A DNA stretch of 64,000 nt from Bradyrhizobium neotropicale (lineage in GTDB: Bacteria; Pseudomonadota; Alphaproteobacteria; Rhizobiales; Xanthobacteraceae): contig NZ_LSEF01000026.1 in assembly GCF_001641695.1 (NCBI RefSeq), positions 63,405 through 127,404 on the forward strand, given 5' to 3'. How positions within the stretch are numbered: position 1 is the stretch's first letter; each line of letters opens with the position of its first letter. The translations under genes and the position numbers were made by a program. Of this stretch, positions 28,960 to 38,154 are shown piece by piece. Under the pieces are notes generated by a model, which was not told the origin of the DNA, searched no databases, and worked only from the letters and a program-made list of their open reading frames with translations.

Positions 28960-29451
28960 GGTACTTCTTCCTCTCTAAGGCCCGCGCAAGTGCCGTGAGC
29001 TCCAGCTTCGTCCACCTTCTGAAGAGCGCCTCGAGGAATGCTTCGGGCGGCCGCTCGCCACGTTCGGCCTGCGCGCAAGCGGCGCCGACCGCACGGGCGG
29101 ACTCGAGTTGGGCCCGCTCGGCCCCTCGCGGAACCGGCCAAGGTTTACCGGTTGCGGTTAAGTGCTGGCCGACGTTTACAGGCCTATCACCGGCGGCCAG
29201 GTAGCAATTGGTCACTCGCATGGCGCAACTAGCCCCGAAGATGCGCGCCTTGGGCAAATACACATCGGCCGCAAGTGGACCCATGGTCCACGAGGTCGCC
29301 TTGCCGCGGGCCTGCCCGGAGCGCCACAAGGATGGACCGCCCGCAGGGGACGACAGTCGTATGCGCTCCTGGCGCAGTATAGGATCGGTCACGGGCAGCA
29401 TTCCTGCCCGAGGGGAGTGAGGCAGCTGTTGCTGCAAACAGCGGTGCGCAT
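28949..29451 (-). pseudogene. fixA: Decayed, internally deleted fixA
   Basis: A start-like GGAGAAGCGCATG at 29451 is followed by DNA that aligns with fixA through GTGACCGATCCTATACTGCG (the PVTDxIxRQ region) and the MGPxxA stretch (ACCATGGGTCCACTTGCGGC), up to the LxTDRxFA region, with many small indels. The middle ~130 codons are missing. The end keeps an ALFRRWTKLE-type C-terminus and runs into fixB. A frame of 163 codons happens to stay open but does not encode a FixA fold. This is a relic in the ancestral fixA position. Confidence 0.72.
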
Positions 29452-29782
29452 GCGCTTCTCCAAGCTTAGCTGCGCATAGCAGACAGCAAGTGTCGTACCA
29501 AGTTTACATGTCTGGCAAATCCTGCGCGGCTATAGGATCTTGCGTAAGCCGCTCATCGCTCGCCTGCAATTGGGTAGCGGCGCCGACAAGCGGCAGACGT
29601 CGGAAACACGACAAGGCCACGGCGATCGCTGAAACCAACGTCGTCGAGAACGCGACATGCCCATCTCCCGCCGCAACTTCGATTGACTGATCGATGCCTT
29701 CACGCGCACGCATTAAAGATCCGGTGAGCTAAGTTGGCCTGGAATTGAGGATGGCGTTCCAAGCGCAGGCAAGTCAGCCCGT
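29452..29782. other. Spacer between the fixA relic and nifW
   Basis: There is no recognisable gene. A 69-codon minus frame (29504-29713) resembles nothing I know. No sigma-54 motif is present here, so fixBCX most likely depends on the nifV promoter. Confidence 0.35.
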
Positions 29783-30112
29783 TCACTTCAAGGCGTCGAG
29801 CTGAACGAGAGCTTGAGCTTCTTTCGGCCGTCGACTCACGGCGTCCTTCAGAACCTTGAACACGCGCTGGTCAATTGGAGAGGAGGTGACGAAATCAGCA
29901 TAAGCCCGCTCCAGCACTTCCTTGCACCGTTTCGCTACAGCTTCATCCGGCGCGCCAGTAAAATCCTCGGCTTCGAGATATTGTCCCATGCGTCTTAGAA
30001 TGTGGAGCCGTGCAACATTGACCACTTTCGGGTCGTAGTCGACCTCCAATATCGCAAAGATTTCCTCGGCCGCCGCGGCCTTGTCCAATCGCGCGAGGAT
30101 GCCATCAACCAT
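29783..30112 (-). CDS. nifW: NifW nitrogenase-stabilizing/protective protein
   Basis: The product has 109 residues with the family signature ILEVDYDPKVVNVARLHILR and RMGQYLEAEDF, then CKEVLERAYADFVTSSPIDQ and RVFKVL. GGAG lies 8 bases before the ATG, 15 bp after the nifV stop. NifW binds the MoFe protein during maturation and helps protect it from oxygen. The length is typical. Confidence 0.95.
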   Translation of the reverse strand: MVDGILARLDKAAAAEEIFAILEVDYDPKVVNVARLHILRRMGQYLEAEDFTGAPDEAVAKRCKEVLERAYADFVTSSPIDQRVFKVLKDAVSRRPKEAQALVQLDALK

Positions 30113-30127
30113 TTGCTGTCTCCGTCA

Positions 30128-31330
30128 TCACCTTTGTACCGAAGCGCCGTCCTGGAAGCAGCTGGGCGGCGGGCGGTCGCGGACGTCGTGCCAGATCTTT
30201 ATCACGGTCTCTCGCGTGACCGCCCCCTTGCACTCGACAGCATGCTTGCGGACCCGGGCAAGGACCGCCCTCGCTTGATCGTCGGTCGCCGATAGTTGCA
30301 GTTCGGAGAGCAGCGCCGTGATGGCGGCGAGACCTGAATGTTTGCCGATCACGAAACGATTGGAACGACCAAGCAGCCGTGGGTCGAGTGCCTGATAGGT
30401 GCGCTGGTCCTTCAGGAGACCATCGACATGTATGCCCGATTCATGGGTAAAAACATGCTCACCGACGATCGCTTTATTGAGTGGAATCGCGCGAACGGCG
30501 GCCGCCGCGACCACGGCCGCGACGTTCTCAAGCTCCGACAGTACGACGCCCGTGTCGCGGCCATAAAGCTGCTTGAGCGCGACAGCGACCTCTTCCAGCG
30601 GCGCGTTGCCGGCGCGCTCGCCAAGGCCGATCACGGTGACGGACGCATGTGTCGCGCCCGCTTTTATGGCGGCGAGCGTGTTGGCCGTCGCAAGACCGAG
30701 ATCGTCATGGCCGTGGAATTCGAGCTCGAGATCGGTGGTGGCGCGTAGCGCCGAGACCATGGCAAAGGCCGTATCTGGGTCGAGTACGCTGAGCGTGTCC
30801 GCGACACGAAAGCGGCGTGCGCCTGCGCCGCTTGCCGCAGCCAGCAATTCGATCAGGAAATTGACGTCGGCCCGCGAGGAGTCTTCCGCGCCGACTGAGA
30901 CATCAAGCCCCTTCTCACGCGCATAGCCGACGACCCGCCTCACCTGCTCCAACGCAGCCGGGCGGCCGCCCCCCAGCTTGGCCGCAATTTGGATGTCGGA
31001 GGATGGAATTGACAAATTGACCATTGACACACCGGCGCTGAGCGCTGACTCGACGTCAAAAGTCCGCATCCGGCACCAAGCGATGATCGTCGCCGGCAGA
31101 CCGGCTTCGACGATAGCCCGGACCGCGCCGATCTCTTCTTGGCCCATGGCCGGCGTACCGGCCTCGATCTCGTTAATTCCGGCCCGCGCCAGCGCCCGGG
31201 CGATGGATTCTTTTTCTGCAGCCGTAAAGGCGACACCAGGCGCCTGCTCGCCATCGCGCAACGTCGTGTCGTTCAGGACGATCGGTCGCGGCGGCGCTTT
31301 ATCGGACTGCATCGCAGCATCGAAGCTCAT
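30128..31330 (-). CDS. nifV: Homocitrate synthase NifV
   Basis: The product has 400 residues. It shows [18 protein letters not shown] (acetyl-CoA/metal site), the HxH metal pair in [19 protein letters not shown] and [19 protein letters not shown], the signature separating homocitrate synthase from isopropylmalate synthase. It condenses 2-oxoglutarate with acetyl-CoA to homocitrate, the organic ligand of FeMo-co. Many legume symbionts lack nifV and rely on plant homocitrate, so an intact copy suggests capacity for nitrogen fixation outside nodules. It heads the nifVW-fixBCX operon. Confidence 0.95.
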   Translation of the reverse strand: MSFDAAMQSDKAPPRPIVLNDTTLRDGEQAPGVAFTAAEKESIARALARAGINEIEAGTPAMGQEEIGAVRAIVEAGLPATIIAWCRMRTFDVESALSAGVSMVNLSIPSSDIQIAAKLGGGRPAALEQVRRVVGYAREKGLDVSVGAEDSSRADVNFLIELLAAASGAGARRFRVADTLSVLDPDTAFAMVSALRATTDLELEFHGHDDLGLATANTLAAIKAGATHASVTVIGLGERAGNAPLEEVAVALKQLYGRDTGVVLSELENVAAVVAAAAVRAIPLNKAIVGEHVFTHESGIHVDGLLKDQRTYQALDPRLLGRSNRFVIGKHSGLAAITALLSELQLSATDDQARAVLARVRKHAVECKGAVTRETVIKIWHDVRDRPPPSCFQDGASVQR

Positions 31331-31833
31331 CTCAGGTCAATACTCCACTTTCTCTGACGGCGAGCAACCGGCATGCCAGATCACGATAGAGTTTAGACGC
31401 TCGAACATACGGAGCCGTTCGGAGGGACTTTGTCGCGAAACGAACAACGTCGGCAGCGCACCAGCTCAGATCTGCGTCGCTTGCGGGCGACATTGATGAT
31501 CATGTCGAACCTGGATCCTCGTGGTCGGGCCGGTCCTCCGTGGTTCCTGCTCATTTCATGCTACCTCGATACGAAGACTCCTGATCGGACGGCGGCTCTA
31601 GCCGACGGGTCCGACCCACCACAGTTTTCGCGCGGCCCCCCTTCAGAACCGATTTCTTCTTGAAATTGCGAAACTTCGGGATCTAGGGATGGGCTCCGCT
31701 AGCCTCCTCGATGCACGTCGAGCCGCCCTGGGCTGGCGAGACCAGAACGGAACGGACCCGACGCCATGAACCAACAAGCGCCGAGTCCGCTCCGTGCATC
31801 ACGCGACGACTTAAGTGATGCAGTCAGGACTAT
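31331..31833. other. Long untranslated leader of nifV
   Basis: About 500 bp separates the nifV start from its visible sigma-54 promoter. I see no gene inside. The stretch may be a long leader or the site of a lost gene. Confidence 0.35.
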
Positions 31834-31849
31834 GGCAAGCACCGTGCCA
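31834..31849 (-). promoter_or_regulatory. Sigma-54 promoter for nifVW-fixBCX
   Basis: On the minus strand this reads TGGCACGGTGCTTGCC, matching TGGCAC-N5-TTGC at every conserved base except the last W. The match and an upstream NifA site place the start of transcription near 31824. Confidence 0.75.
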
Positions 31850-31934
31850 TACTGGGCGCTGTAAGGTCGCTAGGTTCTGCATTGCGGTGCCTTTCGCTTG
31901 TTGTGATTCGCACGCCAAGATACGTCAGGTGAAT

Positions 31935-31950
31935 TGTCACCAATGTTACA
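31935..31950. promoter_or_regulatory. NifA upstream activator sequence for nifV
   Basis: TGTCACCAATGTTACA is a perfect TGT-N10-ACA, about 86 bp upstream of the -24 element, the usual distance for NifA activation. Confidence 0.75.
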
Positions 31951-32062
31951 AGCCCCGCATTGATGAGATCGCATCGACTGATCTGAACGGCTCGGACCAA
32001 GCGCGCGCCGTCCCCCTCTTGACCGAGCAACTGGAGATGCCCGCCTGCGAATGCGCAACTAG

Positions 32063-32086
32063 TACCTCTGCACAGTGATTATGACT
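32063..32086 (+). repeat. IS630 left terminal inverted repeat
   Basis: GTACCTCTGCACAGTGATTA starts the element. It matches the right end in inverted orientation with few mismatches. Confidence 0.8.
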
Positions 32087-33199
32087 CTTTGGAAGTGTCG
32101 GGATAGGCGCGGCCCATTTTGGTGCGCGCCTTGTCTGTAGTGAACATCCATTTGATGCGGGAGCGTGCGGCATTCCTCTGCCGTTCCCAGGCGGCGAGTT
32201 CGCGGCGCAGTCGCTTGGGGTTGTCGATCCTGCGGTCGAGGCACTGTCCCCGCAAGACGCCGATCTCGATCTCGACCATGTTGAGCCAGCTTGCGTGCTT
32301 GGGGGTGTAGTGGAACTCAAGTCGTCGCAAAATCCGTCTGGCTTCGGCAGGCGGGAACGCCTGATAGAGGGCGCCGGCAGAATGGGTTGATAGATTGTCC
32401 TGGACGACCCGGACGGTCTCGGCGTCGGGATAATGGATATCGACGAGTTCGCGCATGCATTGGGCGTAGTCTTCTGCCGCACGCCGCTCGGTGACTTTGA
32501 CCTTGCGCCAGGGACGATGCACATCGAGCAGGACGAAGAGGTTGACGGTGCCATTGCGACGATACTCGTAATCGTAACGTTCGAGCCGGCCGGGCTCGGC
32601 GGGGATTGGCTGACGCGCCTCGCCGATGAGCTGCACCGGGCTTTCATCGAAGCACACCACCGGGTGATCGGGGTCGGGCGCCTCGGCGTAGAGATCGAGC
32701 ACGTCTTCCATGCGAGCGACGTATTCGCCGTCGACCAGCGGAATGCACCACATGTCCTTGCGCCAGGGCTTGAGGTCATTTTCGGCCAGACGCCGGCGAA
32801 CCGTCTCGTGGGACAGGCTCTTGTGCTCGGTGAGCTTGACCATCGCGCCTGCCAGCAGCTTGAGCGTCCAGCGGGCACGGCCCGCCGGCGGACCGGCACA
32901 GGCGGTCGCCACCAGCAGAGCCTCTTCCTTGCCCGTGAGTTTGCGCTCAGCGCCGGGACGGGGCTCTTCGCTCAGCGCTCGCTCCAGATTGCCTTCCACG
33001 AAGCGTCGCTTGGTCCGGTACACGGTCGAGCCGCTCACGCCAACGCTCCTGGCGATCTCCTCGTCGCTGGCCCCGGCATCGGCAGCCAACAAGATCTGTG
33101 CTCGCTTGAGCCTGCGGGACGCATGCTTGCCGCCGCCGAGCAGCGTCTTGAGTTGGTGCGCTCGACTTGGCTCAGTTCGACCCGATATCGTAAATTCAT
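32079..33199 (-). CDS. IS630-family transposase with an N-terminal frameshift
   Basis: Residues from LLGGGKHASRRLKRAQILLA onward are full IS630: HTH (ASDEEIARSVGVSGSTVYRT), WTLKLLAGAMV, the first D in VVCFDESPVQL, the second in VRVVQDNLSTHSAGALYQ and the E in ASWLNMVEIEIGVLRGQCLD. The natural start MNLRYRVELSQVER at 33199, with AAGGAGG before it, is in a different frame. A one-base loss near 33155 is inferred. The main frame can also be read from 33263 with a foreign N-terminus. The transposase is probably impaired. Confidence 0.87.
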
Positions 33200-33238
33200 G
33201 CCTGCCTCCTTCGAGGCTCGCACGAACAACTGAATCGG

Positions 33239-33496
33239 ATGGCCGGCGTGAGTCCTTCGGCAAAAACCTTCACGCCCAAACAGGGGCAGTACCTTGCCTT
33301 CATCCACCTCTATACGCGGCTACACCGCAGACCGCCGGCGGAAACCGACATGCAAGAATATTTTCGCGTCAGCCCGCCCTCGGTTCACCAAATGGTGCTG
33401 ACGCTGGAACGAGCTGGCCTCATCAGAAGGCAGCCAGCGACGCCTCGCAGCATCGAGGTGCTCGTTGATCCCAAAAGCCTGCCGGAACTAATCTGA
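33239..33496 (+). CDS. LexA-like winged-helix passenger protein inside the IS630 element
   Basis: The product has 85 residues: FTPKQGQYLAFIHLYTRLHR and PPAETDMQEYFRVSPPSVHQ with MVLTLERAGLIRRQ. This is the LexA N-terminal DNA-binding fold (xPxxEIxxxFxxSPxSVxxxLxxLExxGLIxR) without the protease domain. It starts divergently from the transposase and ends 19 bases inside the right inverted repeat, so it moves with the element. It may repress transposase transcription; that is inference. Confidence 0.75.
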   Translation: MAGVSPSAKTFTPKQGQYLAFIHLYTRLHRRPPAETDMQEYFRVSPPSVHQMVLTLERAGLIRRQPATPRSIEVLVDPKSLPELI

Positions 33497-33515
33497 CTGC
33501 CGCACAACGCAACCC

Positions 33516-33539
33516 GTCAAAATCACTGTGCAGAGCTAC
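33516..33539 (-). repeat. IS630 right terminal inverted repeat
   Basis: TCAAAATCACTGTGCAGAG followed by CTAC closes the element, and TA follows. It is the inverted partner of 32063-32086. Confidence 0.8.
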
Positions 33540-33681
33540 TAGCTGGCGGCACTCTCGCCCATGCCTACGCTCGCAGCTGTTGGTCGAAAGGACGCTGACC
33601 AATTCTGGCGTCTTCACCTTGTAAGGTATGAGAAGGTCCTAGTTGTCGCTGCTGGTGTGTATCCTCGCCAAAGGATTCCGC

Positions 33682-34269
33682 TCAAGTCGGCAGTCGCAAC
33701 ATCGGCGTGAGCGGCGGCGAGGAGCCGTGTTGTATCTCGCCAATGATTTTGAAGCCGTGGCGTCTGTAAAGCGTTATGTTTTGCGGATTTGAACTCTCGA
33801 GATAGGCGGCGACGCCTTCTTCATCACATCTTCGAAGCGCGTGCTGCATGAGCTGCGAGCCAAGACCTTGTCCGGCCCAGTTCGGGTCGGCGGCGATGAG
33901 GGGCAGATACCAATGCGGCTCTGGCGGATGATGTTCAGCCATTCCGTTGCGAAGACAGGCCATATCCTCCGCAATCTCCGGACGCAGAGACCGCTCCATG
34001 AGCGCGTCTAGCGCCGGCTCATCTTGCTGCACGCCGGGGGGCAGCCATAGGGCTGCGGCCCGGAGGCCTGCTGCGATGTAGGCCGTACCATTCTCGAATG
34101 CTCGACCGCCGCATGCGACGACGAACTCCGGCATACTACTGAGATATTGGTTCGAGTCCGGCCAGCTCCAGCGTGCCAATGGATCGGCTGCAAAGCCGAG
34201 CACGATCGTCCAGACGGTGTTTACTCGCATCTCCACGTGCGCAGATTTGATCTCGCACTCCGCTATCAT
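33682..34269 (-). CDS. GNAT-family N-acetyltransferase
   Basis: The product has 195 residues from the ATG at 34269 (GGAA upstream); a TTG nine codons earlier is possible. The acetyl-CoA site is PLIAADPNWAGQGLGSQLMQ (Q/RxxGxG/A), followed by AYLESSNPQNITLYRRHGFK, typical of GNAT motifs A and B. The N-terminal half resembles acetyltransferases with ARWSWPDSNQYL and AALWLPPG. The substrate is unknown. It lies 240 bp downstream of nifQ on the same strand and may be cotranscribed. Confidence 0.85.
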   Translation of the reverse strand: MIAECEIKSAHVEMRVNTVWTIVLGFAADPLARWSWPDSNQYLSSMPEFVVACGGRAFENGTAYIAAGLRAAALWLPPGVQQDEPALDALMERSLRPEIAEDMACLRNGMAEHHPPEPHWYLPLIAADPNWAGQGLGSQLMQHALRRCDEEGVAAYLESSNPQNITLYRRHGFKIIGEIQHGSSPPLTPMLRLPT

Positions 34270-34535
34270 AGTGTCGTTCCCATTTTTTCGGTCCAACGAT
34301 CCGATCTAAAACCCAGAGCACAGCACGGGAGCCGCCGCATCAGGGACATCCGGCGGCTGCAGAAACGAGGCTCGCAGCGCGAGCAACCACTTGATCGGAT
34401 GGACCATCTCAGAAGGCTGCCCTGGACCGCGTCCCCACGAGATGGGTTCATGATCGAGTAACGCCGTCGTGATGTCGCGTTCACGTGGAGGCCAATGATC
34501 AGTGGGCCGCCTCGATCGCCAACTGTCGCCCTATG

Positions 34536-35282
34536 TCAATGACTGGCGGCTTTGACATGCTCCTCGACGTCGCGCATAAATTCCCGGCGGCGCTCGGCCA
34601 TGCGGCTTTCGCCACTCTCTTCGCCGAAACAAAGATCGAAATCATTGCATTGCGTGCACACCGGTGTCGTGCACATCACCAGGCCATCGTCCTCGCACAA
34701 GGTGCGATAGATGAAGCGCTTCCATCGCATATTTTTCGTATTTCGTGCAGCCAATGGTGCGAAATGGCGTGTCAAAAGACGCGACAATTCAGCCCGCTGG
34801 CGCAACCCGAGATCCTCCCACAGATGGTTCGCCTCCATTGCGCGGCGCGCAATCATGGCAGCGAGCCAGCGGCTGACCTCGCCTTCAGTCGATCGCTGCG
34901 CGAGCAAGAGGTCGCGCACCATGATGATCTCGTCCTCGTAAGTTAAGCCCGGCTTAGTCGTCCGAGCGACCGGCCAAACGGGCCCAGATGGGAAGTATTT
35001 GGCGCGAAGCTGATCGAGCTCCTGCTCAACCAGCCCGACCTTCTCGGAAAGAGGCCCACCATCCATCGCGGCGATGGAAAGGACGGAGGCGAGCACATGA
35101 CGATCAAAATCGCGATCGTCGGTTAGGTCGGCATCCGTGGGATCGCAGCCGACCAGAAGACGGTAGAATTCTATTCCGACGTCCCGACCTTCCGTAGAAG
35201 AGCTAGCCAGCGAGGGTGACGCTTCGTCCAACGAACTCGATCGCGCTGCGGTCACCTGCGACTCCGCTCGATTTTCCTGCAT
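34536..35282 (-). CDS. nifQ: NifQ, molybdenum donor for FeMo-co
   Basis: The product has 248 residues. The diagnostic C-terminal cysteine cluster MCTTPVCTQCNDFDLCFGEE fits C-x4-C-x2-C-x5-C, which holds the Mo-Fe-S cluster. RHVLASVLSIAAMDGGPLSE and ENDL-type helices precede it. NifQ passes Mo to NifH/NifEN for cofactor synthesis. The start is 44 bp after nifH1 on the same strand, so nifH1-nifQ form an operon. The N-terminal ~35 residues are Ser-rich and poorly conserved. Confidence 0.93.
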   Translation of the reverse strand: MQENRAESQVTAARSSSLDEASPSLASSSTEGRDVGIEFYRLLVGCDPTDADLTDDRDFDRHVLASVLSIAAMDGGPLSEKVGLVEQELDQLRAKYFPSGPVWPVARTTKPGLTYEDEIIMVRDLLLAQRSTEGEVSRWLAAMIARRAMEANHLWEDLGLRQRAELSRLLTRHFAPLAARNTKNMRWKRFIYRTLCEDDGLVMCTTPVCTQCNDFDLCFGEESGESRMAERRREFMRDVEEHVKAASH

Positions 35283-35326
35283 CTCATGCGACTGTGATTG
35301 CCCATCTTTGGGGTGTCCGCGACCAC

Positions 35327-36274
<948 letters not shown>

Positions 36275-36362
36275 TTAAGCGGCGCGTGGACGGCTTTCGG
36301 GAAGACCGATCTCGCCGCCACTGACGAGGGCACGTCCTTGAGTCCTGCTCGCAGTAGCGAGT

Positions 36363-36378
36363 AGCAAGCGGCGTGCCA
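36363..36378 (-). promoter_or_regulatory. Sigma-54 promoter for nifH1-nifQ
   Basis: The minus strand reads TGGCACGCCGCTTGCT, a perfect TGGCAC-N5-TTGCW, about 150 bp before the nifH1 start. The rest of 36212-36668 holds no gene. Confidence 0.88.
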
Positions 36379-36460
36379 TTCTCCGAGTGGGCGCTACGCG
36401 CGTCATCATGACAGTACGACGGAGATGAAAGCTCGTCGAAACGCACAGATGAATTGCTTG

Positions 36461-36476
36461 TGTCAGATGTACGACA
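36461..36476. promoter_or_regulatory. NifA upstream activator sequence for nifH1
   Basis: TGTCAGATGTACGACA is a perfect TGT-N10-ACA, 83 bp upstream of the -24 element. Confidence 0.85.
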
Positions 36477-36668
36477 GGGGAACGTGAGGCGGTCTTGTTG
36501 CCACTGCAAGCAGCGCAGATCGCAAATCGCCTGGTCAATCGGAGCGAGTTCAGACTCAATTCATATCGGGCGGCACAACTAGCCCTGTCGACAAATATCG
36601 ATCCGACATGCGGCGTCGCCGAGCCCAACAGCTCGATTTCGAGCAGCCAAGACCGTCGTACGGATTTG

Positions 36669-37019
36669 TTATGGCCAGAATGCGCGCTCGGGATCGGCGC
36701 TCAAGAAGTCGGCGGCGGCCTTTAGGCACTTGTGCGTGGAGTAGAGTTCCCAAAGGCTGTTATCGTGATTCTTACGAAACAGCTGCCAGCTTGCGCTCCT
36801 GCAATCGTGGCGCAGGAGCGCGATATCGATGAGACCACCTTCCATGTCGATATGGCGTGAGCAGCATGGACTTTCGATCAAGTAACCACCCGGAACGCCA
36901 GTCACTCTCGGTGACACATAACGGTAGTACTCACGCGTGTCCAACGTTCGTTCGATACGTCTACGATCAAGATGATTAGGATGTGCCGGCCGTACGGGCT
37001 CATGAACCGCCTCAGTCAT
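36669..37019 (-). CDS. DUF3024 nif-operon protein
   Basis: The product has 116 residues from the ATG at 37019, with GGAG before it; the ORF overlaps the end of the preceding NifZ-like gene by 8 bases. It shows HPNHLDRRRIERTLDTREYY, RYVSPRVTGVPGGYLIESPC and CSRHIDMEGGLIDIALLRHD, the DUF3024 pattern found at the end of rhizobial nifB operons. The adjacent Cys-Cys and His could bind metal. Its function is not known. Confidence 0.83.
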   Translation of the reverse strand: MTEAVHEPVRPAHPNHLDRRRIERTLDTREYYRYVSPRVTGVPGGYLIESPCCSRHIDMEGGLIDIALLRHDCRSASWQLFRKNHDNSLWELYSTHKCLKAAADFLSADPERAFWP

Positions 37020-37272
37020 CAGCTCCACCTTCCTGGATCGGTGCAATTTCTTCTTCGAGACAACCGATGACAAGTTGCTTGCCGAACTTGACGAGATAGA
37101 TTGGCAAATTCGCTTCGGCGTGCTGCGCAATCCGGACGACCTCGCCGACGTCGCCGACGCTGACCAGAACGCCTTCCGGCGGTGCTTCCGGCAATGAGCC
37201 GTCATTGACCAGCCCAACCTTTGCCTTGACTTGCTGGCCAGACTGATACTTCGGTCGCCTGCGTTCGATCAT
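37012..37272 (-). CDS. nifZ: Second NifZ-domain protein
   Basis: The product has 86 residues from MIERRRPKYQSGQQVKAKVG. It continues VNDGSLPEAPPEGVLVSVGD and VGEVVRIAQHAEANLPIYLV, the SH3-like NifZ fold. ATGA overlap with the upstream nifZ shows translational coupling. NifZ helps assemble the second P-cluster of NifDK. Two consecutive single-domain NifZ proteins may act as a heterodimer; that is inference. Confidence 0.85.
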   Translation of the reverse strand: MIERRRPKYQSGQQVKAKVGLVNDGSLPEAPPEGVLVSVGDVGEVVRIAQHAEANLPIYLVKFGKQLVIGCLEEEIAPIQEGGADD

Positions 37273-37586
37273 CGACAAATAGCTCCGGGCAAAGGCCGTT
37301 CCTCGGCGTCCTCATTCGCCAAGACCAGATCGAGCTCCTTCCGCCTCATCCCGACCCGGTGCCCGGTCCTGACAAATTCGACGCCGTAGACGTAGAATTT
37401 CTGCAGGAACGTGCCGATCGAGATCACGTAGCCGATCTCTCCCTTCTTCGCCAGGATGTCGCCGACCTGCTTGCCAGCGTAGGTGCCGTCGTTACGGATC
37501 GTATACTTGGCCCGGACTTTCTCGCCGCAATTGAAGAAGGGCGCCGACGTCAACTCGACGACGTCATCATCAGCCATATTGCTCAT
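37269..37586 (-). CDS. nifZ: NifZ, P-cluster maturation protein
   Basis: The product has 105 residues from MSNMADDDVVELTSAPFFNC. It has FNCGEKVRAKYTIRNDGTYA, GKQVGDILAKKGEIGYVISI and GTFLQKFYVYGVEFVRTGHR, which is the NifZ domain core (G-x-x-V-x-x-K-x-x-I-x-N-D-G-T). It belongs to the nifB-fdxN operon and is followed by a coupled paralogue. Confidence 0.92.
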   Translation of the reverse strand: MSNMADDDVVELTSAPFFNCGEKVRAKYTIRNDGTYAGKQVGDILAKKGEIGYVISIGTFLQKFYVYGVEFVRTGHRVGMRRKELDLVLANEDAEERPLPGAICR

Positions 37587-37637
37587 GTTCAACTCTCTCG
37601 GCCTCGGTTTGCGCTCGCAGCCCACGTGGAACAGGGT

Positions 37638-37907
37638 TCAGGCGGCGACGTCTCGCTCACTGTCCCGTCGCGCACTGAAACGCGTGTCGGTCGTCGGCGG
37701 CACGGGTTGAGCGAGCATTTCCTTGCACTTGTGGAATAGGCCAAGCAGCCATTTCAGCGAGCTCTCTCTCCACATCTGGTCCTCGACCGGCTGCATGGCC
37801 GGCAGATTCAGCTTTGATGCTGCCGCGTTCAACGGCGCGGGCGTCCTATCGACCGCAGTATTGGCTGGTCTCACTTGTTCCGTGCATGGGAAAGGCCCGC
37901 CCCTCAT
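37638..37907 (-). CDS. Small nif-operon protein of unknown function
   Basis: The product has 89 residues, between fdxN and nifZ, with GAGGG about 9 bases before the ATG. The first half is Pro/Ala-rich. The core QPVEDQMWRESSLKWLLGLF with HKCKEMLAQPV is amphipathic and has a single Cys. Its place in the operon suggests a role in nitrogenase maturation, but I recognise no family. Confidence 0.6.
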   Translation of the reverse strand: MRGGPFPCTEQVRPANTAVDRTPAPLNAAASKLNLPAMQPVEDQMWRESSLKWLLGLFHKCKEMLAQPVPPTTDTRFSARRDSERDVAA

Positions 37908-37919
37908 AGCCTATTGCCC

Positions 37920-38138
37920 TCAAGAGGCGTAGCGCGGTCGCGCCATGTCAAGCACGCAAGTGTTGTCGACCGGGCAGACCGCCACGCACTGCGGCTCGTC
38001 GAAATAGCCGATGCATTCGGTGCATTTTTTTGGATCGACCACGAAAATCCCGCCTTTCTCCGAGATTGCGACATTGGGACACTCCTGTTCGCAAGCAGAA
38101 CAGCCCGTGCACTGCGAGGCGACGATCTTGAACGGCAT
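37920..38138 (-). CDS. fdxN: FdxN-type 2[4Fe-4S] ferredoxin
   Basis: The product has 72 residues from [20 protein letters not shown]. The second cluster region is [20 protein letters not shown] with VCPVDNTC, which has the longer insertion typical of FdxN/FrxA. It lies 16 bp after nifB. FdxN supplies electrons for NifB-dependent cofactor synthesis or nitrogenase. Confidence 0.93.
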   Translation of the reverse strand: MPFKIVASQCTGCSACEQECPNVAISEKGGIFVVDPKKCTECIGYFDEPQCVAVCPVDNTCVLDMARPRYAS

Positions 38139-38154
38139 TGTTTTGCTCCCCGCC

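Larger units (their letters stand above)
32063..33539 (-). mobile_element. IS630-family insertion sequence with a passenger gene
   Basis: The element is about 1.48 kb, bounded by near-perfect inverted repeats and flanked by TA on both sides (32061-32062 and 33540-33541), the target duplication typical of IS630. It carries a DDE transposase on the minus strand and a divergent LexA-like gene on the plus strand, both inside the repeats. It sits between nifQ/acetyltransferase and the nifV promoter, 113 bp beyond the nifV NifA site, without disrupting it. Confidence 0.85.
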
